Shown here in pieces: positions 22,362-33,085 of a stretch of DNA of 64,000 nt. Each line of letters opens with the position of its first letter. Within the stretch, counting starts at the first letter, position 1. Under the pieces are notes generated by a model. The model worked only from the letters and a program-made list of their open reading frames with translations, ran no database searches and had not been told where the DNA came from. The position numbers and the translations under genes are program-made. The stretch comes from Halichondria panicea (taxonomy: Eukaryota > Porifera > Demospongiae > Suberitida > Halichondriidae). Where the stretch lies: assembly GCF_963675165.1 (NCBI RefSeq), contig NC_087383.1, positions 3,564,979 to 3,628,978 of the forward strand, given 5' to 3'.

Positions 22362-22900
22362 TTACTAGAGTATTTTGCAGGTGAAAAACCTTTGAGATTG
22401 AGCCAAATCAGCAGAAAAATTGACCCTTTGTGATCTAGCTATTGCATTCTGCATGCAAGGATCGTGTGTATTAGAGACCCTGACAAATGATGCTCGGAAT
22501 AATTAGAATAATTGGGCATGAATGTTCATTTTGGTAAAGATCATTATATTAAATTTTGCATAACGATGTTCTCAAGGTAAAACTGATGGCTGAAGGTATG
22601 TAAACATTATGGATCAGTTCAAGTCAGCAAGATAACACTGAGAACCATGATATATTAATGATGTCATGTGTCAGTTGTGTGCTGTGTTTGTCTACGTCTT
22701 AATTTTGTCTGCTACATTTTTTGGGAAAAATCAGAGAATAATCGGATTTTTATGAGAATAATACTCTAATGGTGGAAAAAAAAGCATTATTTATCTAGTA
22801 TATTACCAGTATACTAAATATTAATTAGCTTAGCGATTTTATTGTTGCAAATTGATCGCAAAGTTCGTGTATGTTTGAAGCTCGCAAAACATTTTAGTAA
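22362..22900 (+). repeat. AT-rich dispersed repeat (GTGAAAAACCTTTG family), copy 1
   Basis: It shares TATTTTGCAGGTGAAAAACC, AATCAGCAGAAAA, GACCCTTTG and GGATCGTGTGTATT with 50956-51160. It matches, in inverse orientation, 29700-29875 and 35655-35870. This copy is longer and seems interrupted between about 22480 and 22830. Probably a non-autonomous DNA element. Confidence 0.6.
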
Positions 22901-23019
22901 TACGGTGAGGCCACTCCAAGTGATACTCTGGTTTCTGGTCCTGAAGTTTCTCTAATTACATCCGGACCGGGCGGCTTTTGTCATTATGTTTAGTTATGTC
23001 TAGTTTAACCTTATGTATC

Positions 23020-26000
23020 TCAAATGTATGTCATTGTCACACTATTTTGTGTAATGAGATAGAAATAGAAATCCAAGAATAAAATCTGATGCAGGCGGTG
23101 GACCAGAAACAAGAGTATCACTTGGAGTACGTACGGGGAAATGCCTGGGATTACAGCATTTGTGTTAAAGTTCTCACCGCGTTCTCCACCATGCATGGTC
23201 GTTGCAGTCTCATGGCTTTGATACACTGGAACACATCACAGATGCTCTCTGTCTTTATCCTCTCCAGTTGAGAGAAAATGGTAATAAACGTTCCAGTACG
23301 GCCCATTCCATCACTGCAAGCATAACAGATTATAATTATTATGGGTAATTGAATCACTTTGAAAGCATAAACGAGAAGATTTGTCACAGCAAAAAAGACT
23401 ACCTGGAGCAGTTTGTTTTCTCAACAGCTTAAATTTTAAGCTTATTGACTCATAACTGTGACTCGGAGTCCTAAAATTCAGTTGTAATAATTTTAGGTGA
23501 ATGAAAAAGAAAAATTGAGAGAAAAGAAATAGTTGAGTATAATCCCAGAGCCTTAGCTGCAGTTTGTCACAGTAACTTACTTGCAGCACACAGTGATTGC
23601 CTGGTTCCCTGTGCTGCGTTGAATCTTGAGGAGTGAGTCGATGATTTGAAGCACTGATTTAGTAGTGGGCACCTCTTTCAATGTCCAGTTACAGTGCTGC
23701 ACTTGATTCACCACCAGATAGTCAACCACCCCCTGCAGTTATTTAAGAGCTGAATTTAGTGATTATACCGGTGTACTACATTGTATTTCTCTTTATGTTT
23801 TCCGAGCCGAGCTAATTTCTACTTTTTAGATTATTATATAGTTAAAGTTTGCTTGTGTTGCTGCATGCCCTTACTGGAACGTGGTACTGTGTGTCCTCTC
23901 GTAGCTCCAGTTTCCTTATAATAAAGTCCTCATGGACCTCTTCACTGAGAAACTTTATCTTCAGCTTCCCGTACAGAGTTGATTCCTGGACCTCAGCAGG
24001 CCAGTATACACAGTGTTCTTCCTATTATATACGTGCACATGCATGTATGGAGTAAATATATAATTATGTATACAAAGCACTCAACGTCTGCCTCACTTAT
24101 TGAAATGCTCAATATATATAATTATATGTCTCATAGACAAAACTAAGAATTGAAATTAAGTGTGAGAGGATGTAATTGCACATTGAAGGTATAATACATC
24201 TGCACGTACACGTACCTCAGGCTCTTCCTTCTGTATGTCACTGAGCATCACGATGGCCCTGCACTTGTTCTCCCAGACCATCTTCCAGAAGTCAGTTACA
24301 GTAGCCTTCAGAGGAGTCTGAGTAGCAATGAACGCCTTCTGTTGCTTGTAGCCCTATATAGACACACATCGTGACGGCACGCAAGCACATCAACACAGAT
24401 AAACGCGAAGCAGTTTATTATAGCCATGCATGGGAGACGGCAAATTCTCCAATGGGCATGAAACTATTTGTACGTTGATGTTTTCATGCATGCATAAAGT
24501 ACATGCATGTGTCCTTACTGTATATAAAATTGGTAAAATCAACTTAATTAAGACATGCGATCAAACTTACATCGATAAAGCTGGCGTTTATGTAGTCAGA
24601 TCCTTTCACTGCTGATGGCTTCATAGCAACTCGACAGACATTGTCTGCATAACAGGGTGGTTTACATAAATGAAAAAAACAACACTTTTAGTATAGTTTC
24701 TTACAGGGTATTCTCTGGGGATATCTATTCTTCTTTGCATTGTAAGGTTTCTTTCCCTCGGTGCAGTTGATTGCATTAAGCTTGCAGGACACTGTCTCCA
24801 AAACCTGTATAAATTGTACAGAAGTGGTTTATAGCTTTAATAAATTCGCTGAAACAGATCCTACTGTTTACTATTTAAATTGAATATGGTATATAATTAT
24901 GATGGCTATGCATTGCTCAACTGGTAGTTATAATTATGTTGTAGCACCTGGAATTGTTGATCAAATTGAGTGATGTATTCATCGTCAGTGTCAGTGGTAA
25001 GCCTGTTGAGTTTTGTAATGGCAATCCTCAGGTTAGCCACGGCAATGGACGTGTCTCCACAAGTGATGTACTCCTCCAGAGCTTCATGGATGAATATGTA
25101 CTGCTCCTAATTATCATAATTATGACATTGATAAAAGTGCATGCCACTGGTTCACAATGTGTATAAAAGCAAATCGAAGTACACAAAACGTTAATACTCT
25201 TGATCTCAGTGTATACATGACACGTACTTTCTTTACAGTCATTTCACCCATGAAGGTATATAGCTATACATCCATGTTGCATGTGTTTGTTTATAAGTTT
25301 CACTTTTGACACAATCTCATTGAATAAGAGTAAACATCTAGCTTTTCAATTCCCTCATCAAAAACTGATTAATGTACATGCAGTAACACCACAATAATTA
25401 TACCCCCAAACCCTGACCTCAGTTTGCACCATGAGTGGTCTATTATTCCTCATTCGCCTGATGAAAGGTAAGATGTCCAGTGTGGTTTCTGTCTTCATCA
25501 TGTGAATCATACTGTCCAGTGTAATGAATGTACCAGTGCGACCCACGCCGGCACTGCAGTGTACCAGGAGGGGAGAGGAGTTGAAAAAAGGATGATGTCG
25601 CCTCACTCGTTGAATGAAATGGATGAGGCTGGTCTTGTCAACTGGTACCCCGTGATCAGGCCAGACAGAGAAATGATAATGGGTCACTATTAGTGGGACA
25701 CAGCTCTCAGGATCCATTTTCTACATGGTGACAATATCACTTTTATACATTAGGAAGGTTCATGCGACCGTATATATATACCGCGGGTTTTGAATGCAAA
25801 ACTCTTTTGATTGCGAATCGCGAGTTTTTGCAAACGAAAGATTCACAAAGGAGAGCATACTAATACAATTAACGTTCTCATGCAATTTACGAAACGAATT
25901 CATGTTTTTACAGTGACAATCAAACCCGATGTATAAGGTGTATGCACCATTGCTATCATTCAGGAACACCGAGACGCATGTGTCTATACAGATTATAGTT

Positions 26001-28430
26001 TACACTTACGTTCTCCACTTTCATGATTTTAACCTTGTACTCTGCAAAAGGGATGAGCTCGGTGAGTGTAACAACAAGACTGAACCCAACGTCCCACGGT
26101 TCATTGGCTGTTGAAGGCCAGTACTTCTGACACTTCTCCTGCATTTGGTCATCAGTCAAGAGTATAGCTATAATAGACTATGTATTAGTGTTAGGGTCAT
26201 GCAAGTTAGTCACTCAAAATCTACCTCAGCTGCATGGATTTTCAAATCTCAATTCGAATCGTTAGGTTGTACATATACCACACACGTATTTTACAGACCT
26301 TTCCAGATTCCACAGTCTCTGTTAACATGATGATAGTGGTAAGTTTTAGCTCCCAGATCATCCTCCAGAAATCAGCTATAGTATTAGGTAAAGGACCTAT
26401 ACATGTAGAAAAAAGTTTACGATATCGCCCAATTTTTTAGAGCCAATTCAGGATTAGGTATGCATGGTGAACAAACAATTATCATGCATATTATAAGAGC
26501 ACCAATAATTATAGTTCACTCACCTTGAGCAGCAATGTAGGCATTTCCCCTGTCATAGCCCTGTGTATGGTATACAAGTGATGATTTAATAATACTATAC
26601 TTAGCTTTCTCTCACGTCAATGTAGCTGGCATTAATGTAGTCAGTTGCTGGATCATCATCAACGTTAGAGAGAATAACTCTGGAGGAATCAACTGCCATG
26701 CATAGACAGTTGTAGGTGAAACATTACATCATCATCATTGCTGTGGTATATATAATTATTATAGCTTACATGGATAGACGTTGTCAAATCTGTTTTTAGC
26801 ATCATTTACATACATCTTTGACACAGTGTACGGTGGCTTCTTTCGAGTGATCGTAGCCAGATTCTGATATGATCAGAGAGCATAATTAAATGCATTAATT
26901 CAGTTGCATATACACAATAACTTGCATCAAAGTCCTCTTCAAAGCCACTGTTAGCATTAAGTCTCAACGTATTCACGTAGCTTGTGAACTCAGTGATTGG
27001 GATAATCTTCTCACAAAGCAGTAAATCTGTCACAACATTGTGACAGGCATTAATATATAGGTGAGCTACATCATACAAGTATATATATATATCTTTTCAA
27101 ACTGACCTTCGTTAATGCTCTCATCAGGTTGAATGATGGAGAGGGTAAAAGTGTGGGTATCACTCTTATCATAAGTCCTAAAGCTTCTAGATTTCTTGGA
27201 GCGCCCTCTGCATGCATGTGAGGGGAATTGCAGAACACATGCAGGATTCATGCTTGCATGCATGCATGTATATGGACGTTGATTATCAATAACATGCGTC
27301 AATTAAGGGCACGTGGAACAATTTATTTCTGCAAACCTTGCTATTGCTATGAGGCAGAAGCAAACAAACAGCAGAATGAGACCCAGGCCTCCAGCTCCAC
27401 CATAGATAAGGTATCTGTTCAGTGGAATGCTCCAAAACAAGTCAAAGCCAGTCGGAGGATCTGTGGCTGCAAAAAGTGGCGGAGAATTAGCAAGAAAACA
27501 TTTTGTAATCACAATAATTGTAATACCTAGAGTTCAGCTCAGCTACAATTCATGCCAAAGGGGATTGACTAGATATTGATACAAACTTAAGCTGGGTCGG
27601 TCAATATATAATATAATTATTACTCGGATCCTCTGTAGGTTGTGTTGTAGACGAAGTAGGCGACTGAGTTGTCTGTACTCTTGTTTCAAAAGTTTGTATC
27701 GTTGTTGTTGGGGATTGTGTTTCAGTAGGAGCAATAAGTGTAGTAGCCGTGGATATTTTTGAAGTAGTATTCATTTCTGTCTCAGCTGATACTGTAACAT
27801 GTCAATTAATAATTAGATGTGAATGAAAAAAGAATAAAGTGGGGGCACTGAAAGTTACTTAAACGAGCACACATTTGACAATACGTTAGTCTTCCCAAAT
27901 TACTTAGATTTACTAAATCGGCTCCGTACTGAAAGTAAACAGTTATCCCCTCAACAAAACTATATTGTTAAAGGTCCCATTTTACAAGGAATATATGACT
28001 TTCAGTGAATGCATGTTCCGTCAGTCCTATATACAAATGTGAAAAAACAACTACCATATAGTGGGTAATTGACATTGATTCAAACCCATTAATATTTGTA
28101 TATAATTTCGCAGTTTTAATCTTCATCTTTGCATACAAAATACACTGTACGAATATAAGGTAAGCAATACACTTAAAACATTTAATGCCGTCTACCAACA
28201 CTCTCAATTTCGTGTACAAATGCATAAGCTAGAGGATAAAAAAACCGTATCTAGGAGATAACAACTTGTATAAATCATGCATGCTGTGTCACTAATGTAC
28301 CAAGTATTATATACACAAGCAAGCTCGGTGTTGAACCATTTCTGATCAACATGCTGTGCTATTATTGTTTATAGACAATACCTGTGAATGCTGAGTTTAT
28401 CAGCAGCTGCATCAAGAGCATCCCCAGCAT
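23020..28430 (-). CDS. Receptor-type protein tyrosine phosphatase, short mucin-like ectodomain, two PTP domains
   Basis: A type I membrane tyrosine phosphatase. Exon 1 (28430-28382) encodes a signal peptide ([15 protein letters not shown]). Exon 2 (27791-27624) is a Thr/Ser-rich stalk ([18 protein letters not shown]) and joins in phase. The next exon holds the membrane span ([19 protein letters not shown]). Domain D1 follows over many small exons: [39 protein letters not shown], and the active site [10 protein letters not shown] at about 25550, so D1 should be active. D2 has [29 protein letters not shown] and the Cys loop CSDGMGRTG. Where the WPD loop is expected it reads NWTLKEVP, so D2 is probably inactive or regulatory, as in many receptor phosphatases. 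The last exon ([11 protein letters not shown], stop at 23020) was placed by similarity. The short glycosylated ectodomain without Ig or FN3 resembles the PTPRA/PTPRE type. It is divergent from SNRPB. Confidence 0.87.
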
Positions 28431-28884
28431 TCTGTAGAAAATTCTGCACACCATATCAGAGCCTCAGCAACTTTCATCAGTTCATGCAATTTGAGCTACT
28501 GAGAGCTTGGATCAGGCTATATCAAGTGGGTGGGGCTGATCTGTGCAAAGCCGGATATGAGAATACGATTGCAGCGACCACGTGTCAAACGTTTTTTCTT
28601 CGTAGTTCAGCCAAGCAACTCTCTGTCTCCACTGCATGCAGGGTTTAATTCTGCTAGATAATTAGGTAAGACGTGTTATTCAAGACTAGAGTTGGAAATA
28701 AACTGTTTGTTTGTTTGCTGCATTTAGTAGTACAGTAGAACAGCAAAATTTCTTTCAATTGGTGCACACTGAATGTCAGTACTTTGTAGTACGTATATAT
28801 TATGTACGTAGAGCTGTCTGTAACCATGATTGTTGTATTTGCAGTGTGATTTATTCCCTTGGTTGAGTATCGAACCTGCTCACA

Positions 28885-31726
28885 ATGGTAAGTGAAATAT
28901 AATATAGCTACATATACAGTATAGTACCGTTTAAAGCGACACGTTTAAATAATCACGATTCCAGAGGTCGCTTCTTTTGGAGGTTGTTAAAGACCTGGTG
29001 TCGTTTATTTAGAGGGTCGCATCTAATTGGAGGTAACTCCACCTAGTCTATTTGCCTCGATTTCAGGCTGCATAAATAATCTGTATTCCATTAGGCTATA
29101 ACCGAGGCTAGGGTGTGGCTCTCATTTAAGGATTGGAGAGGTGTGGCTAAGATAGAGGGGCATTTGTGTTTGTAGCACAAACAGAATAATTATTGTAATC
29201 TGCCGATACCTCACCATTCTCTATTATCCCTTTCTCCCTCGCAGCTTGGTAAGAGTGCCAAGTTGATTCAACACATAGACCACAGAGTGAGAATCATTCT
29301 CCTCGATGGACGTACCTTTGTCGGAACGTTCCTAGCATTTGACCGCCATCTTAACTTGGTTCTCTCTGATTGCGATGAATTTCGGAGGGTAAGAGCATCG
29401 GGTCAGAAAGTGGAGAGAGAGGAGAAGAGAACATTGGGGCTAGTTCTGCTGCGTGGGATGAACCTCGTCTCGCTAACCGTCGAGGGACCACCCCCCACTA
29501 AGGTAGATTGGACGAGTGCGTGCTACATGTACATCTCACTCATAATAATTATAGTTTAATTTCAATTTCATTCAGGTGTTATTTTGTGGCTTGCATGTAC
29601 ATAATATTTATTATGAGCGGCACATTGTTTGCATTCCAGCTTTTATTTATGCATGTTTTTAGTTGTGTGTGTACATGTAACTGGTGTTTGCATTTTCAAA
29701 TATCGTATTACTGAATGTTTTGCGAAACATAAAACATATGCGAACTTTGCGAGCGTTCATCACTTTGCAAAAATAAAATCGCAAAACCTACGCACGATCT
29801 TTGCCTGAACGCAATAGCAAGATAGCAATTTTTCTGCTTAAAGGTTTTCACCAGCAATAGTAATACGGTGTATACATTGAATTGCATTTTTGTATGGCAT
29901 TGTTTAGTGTGCATGATTTATGTACATGTCCTCTCTGTCACCTCTCTAGAAGCACTACATTACACAACTAGTCATTACACATTATGATCAGTGACGTACT
30001 TAAAATGCATTCAATCACGTTATTGACATGTAGGATCGGAGACGAGGTGTCAAGAGTGGAGGCGCTCCAGGTGGTCCTGGAATGGGCCGGGCAGCTGGAC
30101 GAGGCGTTCCCATGGGAGTAGGGGCTGCACCCGCTGGTCAGTTCGTGGGGGGGGGGGGGGGGTACTGTGTATGCTTAGTAGTCAATGCATTGCAATTCAG
30201 TGATATGCCCAGCATTTTCGAAGTGGCTATTTTCAACCTACACTTCTCAATCTCATTCAATACATGTACGTTACTAACAAGAGTAGATTCTACTCTCGGT
30301 AGTAAACTAGGCCTAAAAAGGTGGTTGTTTTCCCCTGTCATGGTTAACACCAACCACCAGTCCACCGACCAGTGTAGGCACATCCCTGACAATTACAATT
30401 TTAAATTTGTCTTTGATTTGTTGTTGCTTGAAAATTAATGTGACACACTCGCCCTACAGGACTGACTGGGCCAGTGAGAGGAGTGGGCGGACCCAGTGCA
30501 CAAGCCATGAACCCTCAGGCCGGAGCCGCAGCCTGTATGTTGTCGATGTAGACCACCTATATAAATAATTCATACTTTTTGTCTTCTGTAAGCCCAGATC
30601 TTGCATGTGTTTAATATTCTAATGTCATAGATTTTCTATATACACACACACACATTGAATTGTGAAAATGTCACTCAGATTAACTGTGAACTTCCCTGCA
30701 GCATCCGGTCCCCAGACGTACAACCTACCCCCTGCTGGCATGCCTCCTCATGGACCACCACCAGGAAGTGAGTGTTTTGGAACTGCAATGATATTTTAGT
30801 ACCTCTAGAATCGGATTATGTCGTACATAGTAGTTGTACATAAATAAGTCATTGTATCTCAGTATCAGGGTTTCATCTAGGATTAAAGTTTGGTTTACAC
30901 ACGCCGCAAAATGTTCGGCCACTCTCACATTTGTTTACCACACCCCCTATTATATGCTAGTGCATCACAGTAGATCTAGTTACATTGGGGGGGGAGGTTC
31001 ACCCCCCCCCCACTAGATGAAACCCTGAGTATGCAGCTTCCAAATACTGTCAATAGTGCAGTTCAGAGTTCAGTACATGTACGTACACTTTGCATGTACA
31101 CTGTAATGTGCTGACATTGTGAATTCATGTTGATGCTTTCTCTCTCCAAACCTGCACCACCCAGTGAGAATGCCGCCTCCTGGGATGCCCCCTCCGATGA
31201 TGGGGCGTGGCATGCCCCCTCCTGGTATGCTTCCCCCGGGAATGATGCCACCACCAGGAATGAGAGGTGAGATACATTTTGAAGAGCTTTGCTTTCATCT
31301 CTGTACATGTGGACCTTATTTTTTGGGGGGGGGGGTGACGTGACTCCACTGTACTGTTAGCCTAACTCCGGTCCCAGTATACATGTACATGTCAGCTGGC
31401 GCTATTTTTGCTAACTCTGTTGTGATCCTAGTCTCAGTACATGTGCATGTCTGGCCATTGCACAACAGCTGTCTTCAAAACCATTGTCATAGCGTTTTTA
31501 TATGATTTTCCTCTGTAGATCTATGTAGTTTATTATCATTGATCCTGTTACGTTTTCATCTTCATAAACACTACTGCTTTTCACATACTTATATGGCACT
31601 CTGGTTGTGAGATGATGTTATAATGTACAACAGTTTAGCACTAATCAGTTCTCTAGTTATTACTGCCACCCCTCCTTTATCCCAGGTCCCCCTCCACCTG
31701 GCATGAGGCCCCCTCACCCACACTAA
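28885..31726 (+). CDS. SNRPB: Small nuclear ribonucleoprotein-associated protein B (SmB/B')
   Basis: A core Sm-ring protein of the spliceosomal U1, U2, U4 and U5 snRNPs. Exons, all with GT/AG borders and matching phase, are: 28885-28887 (ATG only), 29245-29502, 30034-30136, 30460-30534, 30702-30767, 31165-31266 and 31686-31726 (TAA). Exon 2 carries both Sm motifs: [35 protein letters not shown] and [25 protein letters not shown]. Later exons encode the Gly/Arg-rich segment ([11 protein letters not shown]) and the proline-methionine tail ([15 protein letters not shown]) typical of SmB, ending GMRPPHPH. A further spliced exon in the 3' UTR is suggested at about 32087. A first exon holding only the start codon is unusual but the splice sites are strong. 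An intron carries a poly-G tract at 30148. Confidence 0.95.
29700..29875 (-). repeat. AT-rich dispersed repeat (GTGAAAAACCTTTG family), copy in SNRPB intron
   Basis: Inverse orientation relative to the copies at 22362 and 50956. GCGAACTTTGCGAGCGTT, ATCGCAAAACCTACG and CACGATCTTTGCC are shared with 35655-35870. Confidence 0.6.
30866..31027 (+). mobile_element. hAT-like MITE, CAGGGTTTC family, copy 2
   Basis: The terminal inverted repeats are CAGGGTTTCATCTAG and CTAGATGAAACCCTG. The flanks both read AGTAT (30861-30865 and 31028-31032), a possible 5-base target duplication. The core matches the copy at 11780-11964. It contains facing G and C runs. It lies in an SNRPB intron. Confidence 0.8.
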
Positions 31727-32104
31727 ACACCCATAATGGTGAGTATTACTGATTAGCACGATATTTGTCAAAAGATGTACAAGGTACGAACCACACGTGT
31801 ACGATCGTAGCAGAATCCCATTTTTATAAAATCCACCCACAAAACACTATACAAATGTACATGTACACAAGTCAAACATTTAAGCTCCTCTCCCATGACA
31901 TTCAAATACATTTTGAAGAAACAAAACATGCCCCGAAGCGTTTAGTACAGCAGTTCTTGAATTCTCGTTAAAATGCATGACTGTACTGCACCACAGTATT
32001 GCTTGATTGAGTGAGAGCATGTTAACATCGTTTGATTTTATACAGTACCTGTTATCTTTACCCTCCTTATTTCTCTCTCGTGCAGAGTGGTGTAATCTTT
32101 GACA

Positions 32105-33085
32105 AGGCAGTGGAGCTGCTCAACTTCATACTTTATTGGCTATACTATCTCACTCATGCATGAACGTTTACTACTTAGTCTGCTTTTATACATGTACGTC
32201 CATGACACTTGATTTTGTTCACTTTTACTATGACTTGTGTTCAGTGCAAATTTCTCAATAACAATAATTATTGTTGTGGATTTCCATGTAAAGTGGTTAA
32301 GTGTGCACATAATGCAGCGAAGTATACCATGTATATTACTGCATGCATGGTAAGGACCTATTGATGCTCCAACTACTGACTAGGTACGTATAGCATGTCA
32401 CTATACTTATGGGATGCCAAAAAAGCATTGATATTTTCAAAGTAACTATGCATGTGCCTCTCTTAATTTCTATTTATCAGTATCGATAGCTCTGTTTCGA
32501 TATACAGAGTGACGTGCTTGCCTCTCTTCCTATTAAAATTTGACCTCCAATTCTAAATCTGACCTATTTAATACACCCGAACTCGTATTTACTATAAATC
32601 AGACCTCTTTATCTCTTTCTATCATTAATTCCGAGCAAAGCGACTCAGGCCATGCAAAGCCAATTTGTAGTTTCTCAACCTTTTGTCATCATTAGAGGCA
32701 TATGAATTTGTATGGTTTGTTTGTTCAGACCACTCCAATTAAAGTATAGTATGCATGTACTTAAACAAATATTAGAGAGGCAGTGCTATTACTTGCAGAA
32801 AAAATAGCTGAGAGAGACTCTTTACAAAAAAAGCTGTCATATAATTGATACTGTCTCACAATACTCTCTTCTACTTGTACAATTATTACTGTAACATCTT
32901 AATGATTATCAAATACGTGGGGGGGGGGGCGTAGTAAGGTCACGAATTTCATTAGACCCCCTGTGCTGGAGACGTGATCTAGTCTACATTCCATTGGTCA
33001 ATCATTTTGAGATTGACCTCAATACTTATGTAGAGGCTATAAAAGAAAAGATATAATTTATGGGCTCTGATTATAATAGATAAAG
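32105..33085. other. Intergenic between SNRPB and the sushi-domain receptor
   Basis: No gene seen. It contains a poly-G tract at 32920. At 32955-32980 there is a 26-base block matching the first Ig-like exon of the next gene (33332-33357) with one mismatch, a small exon-fragment duplication. Confidence 0.5.

Larger units (their letters stand above)
21060..23019. other. Intergenic between COX5A and the receptor phosphatase
   Basis: No gene seen. It holds a MITE at 21460-21678, a second repeat-family copy at about 22362-22900, and runs of GCATGCATG around 22250. Confidence 0.5.

Noticed and set aside
28388-28648. Plus-strand open frame of 86 codons beside the SNRPB promoter
   Set aside because: It overlaps, antisense, the signal-peptide exon of the receptor phosphatase, which has correct splice phase; the plus frame has no family features.
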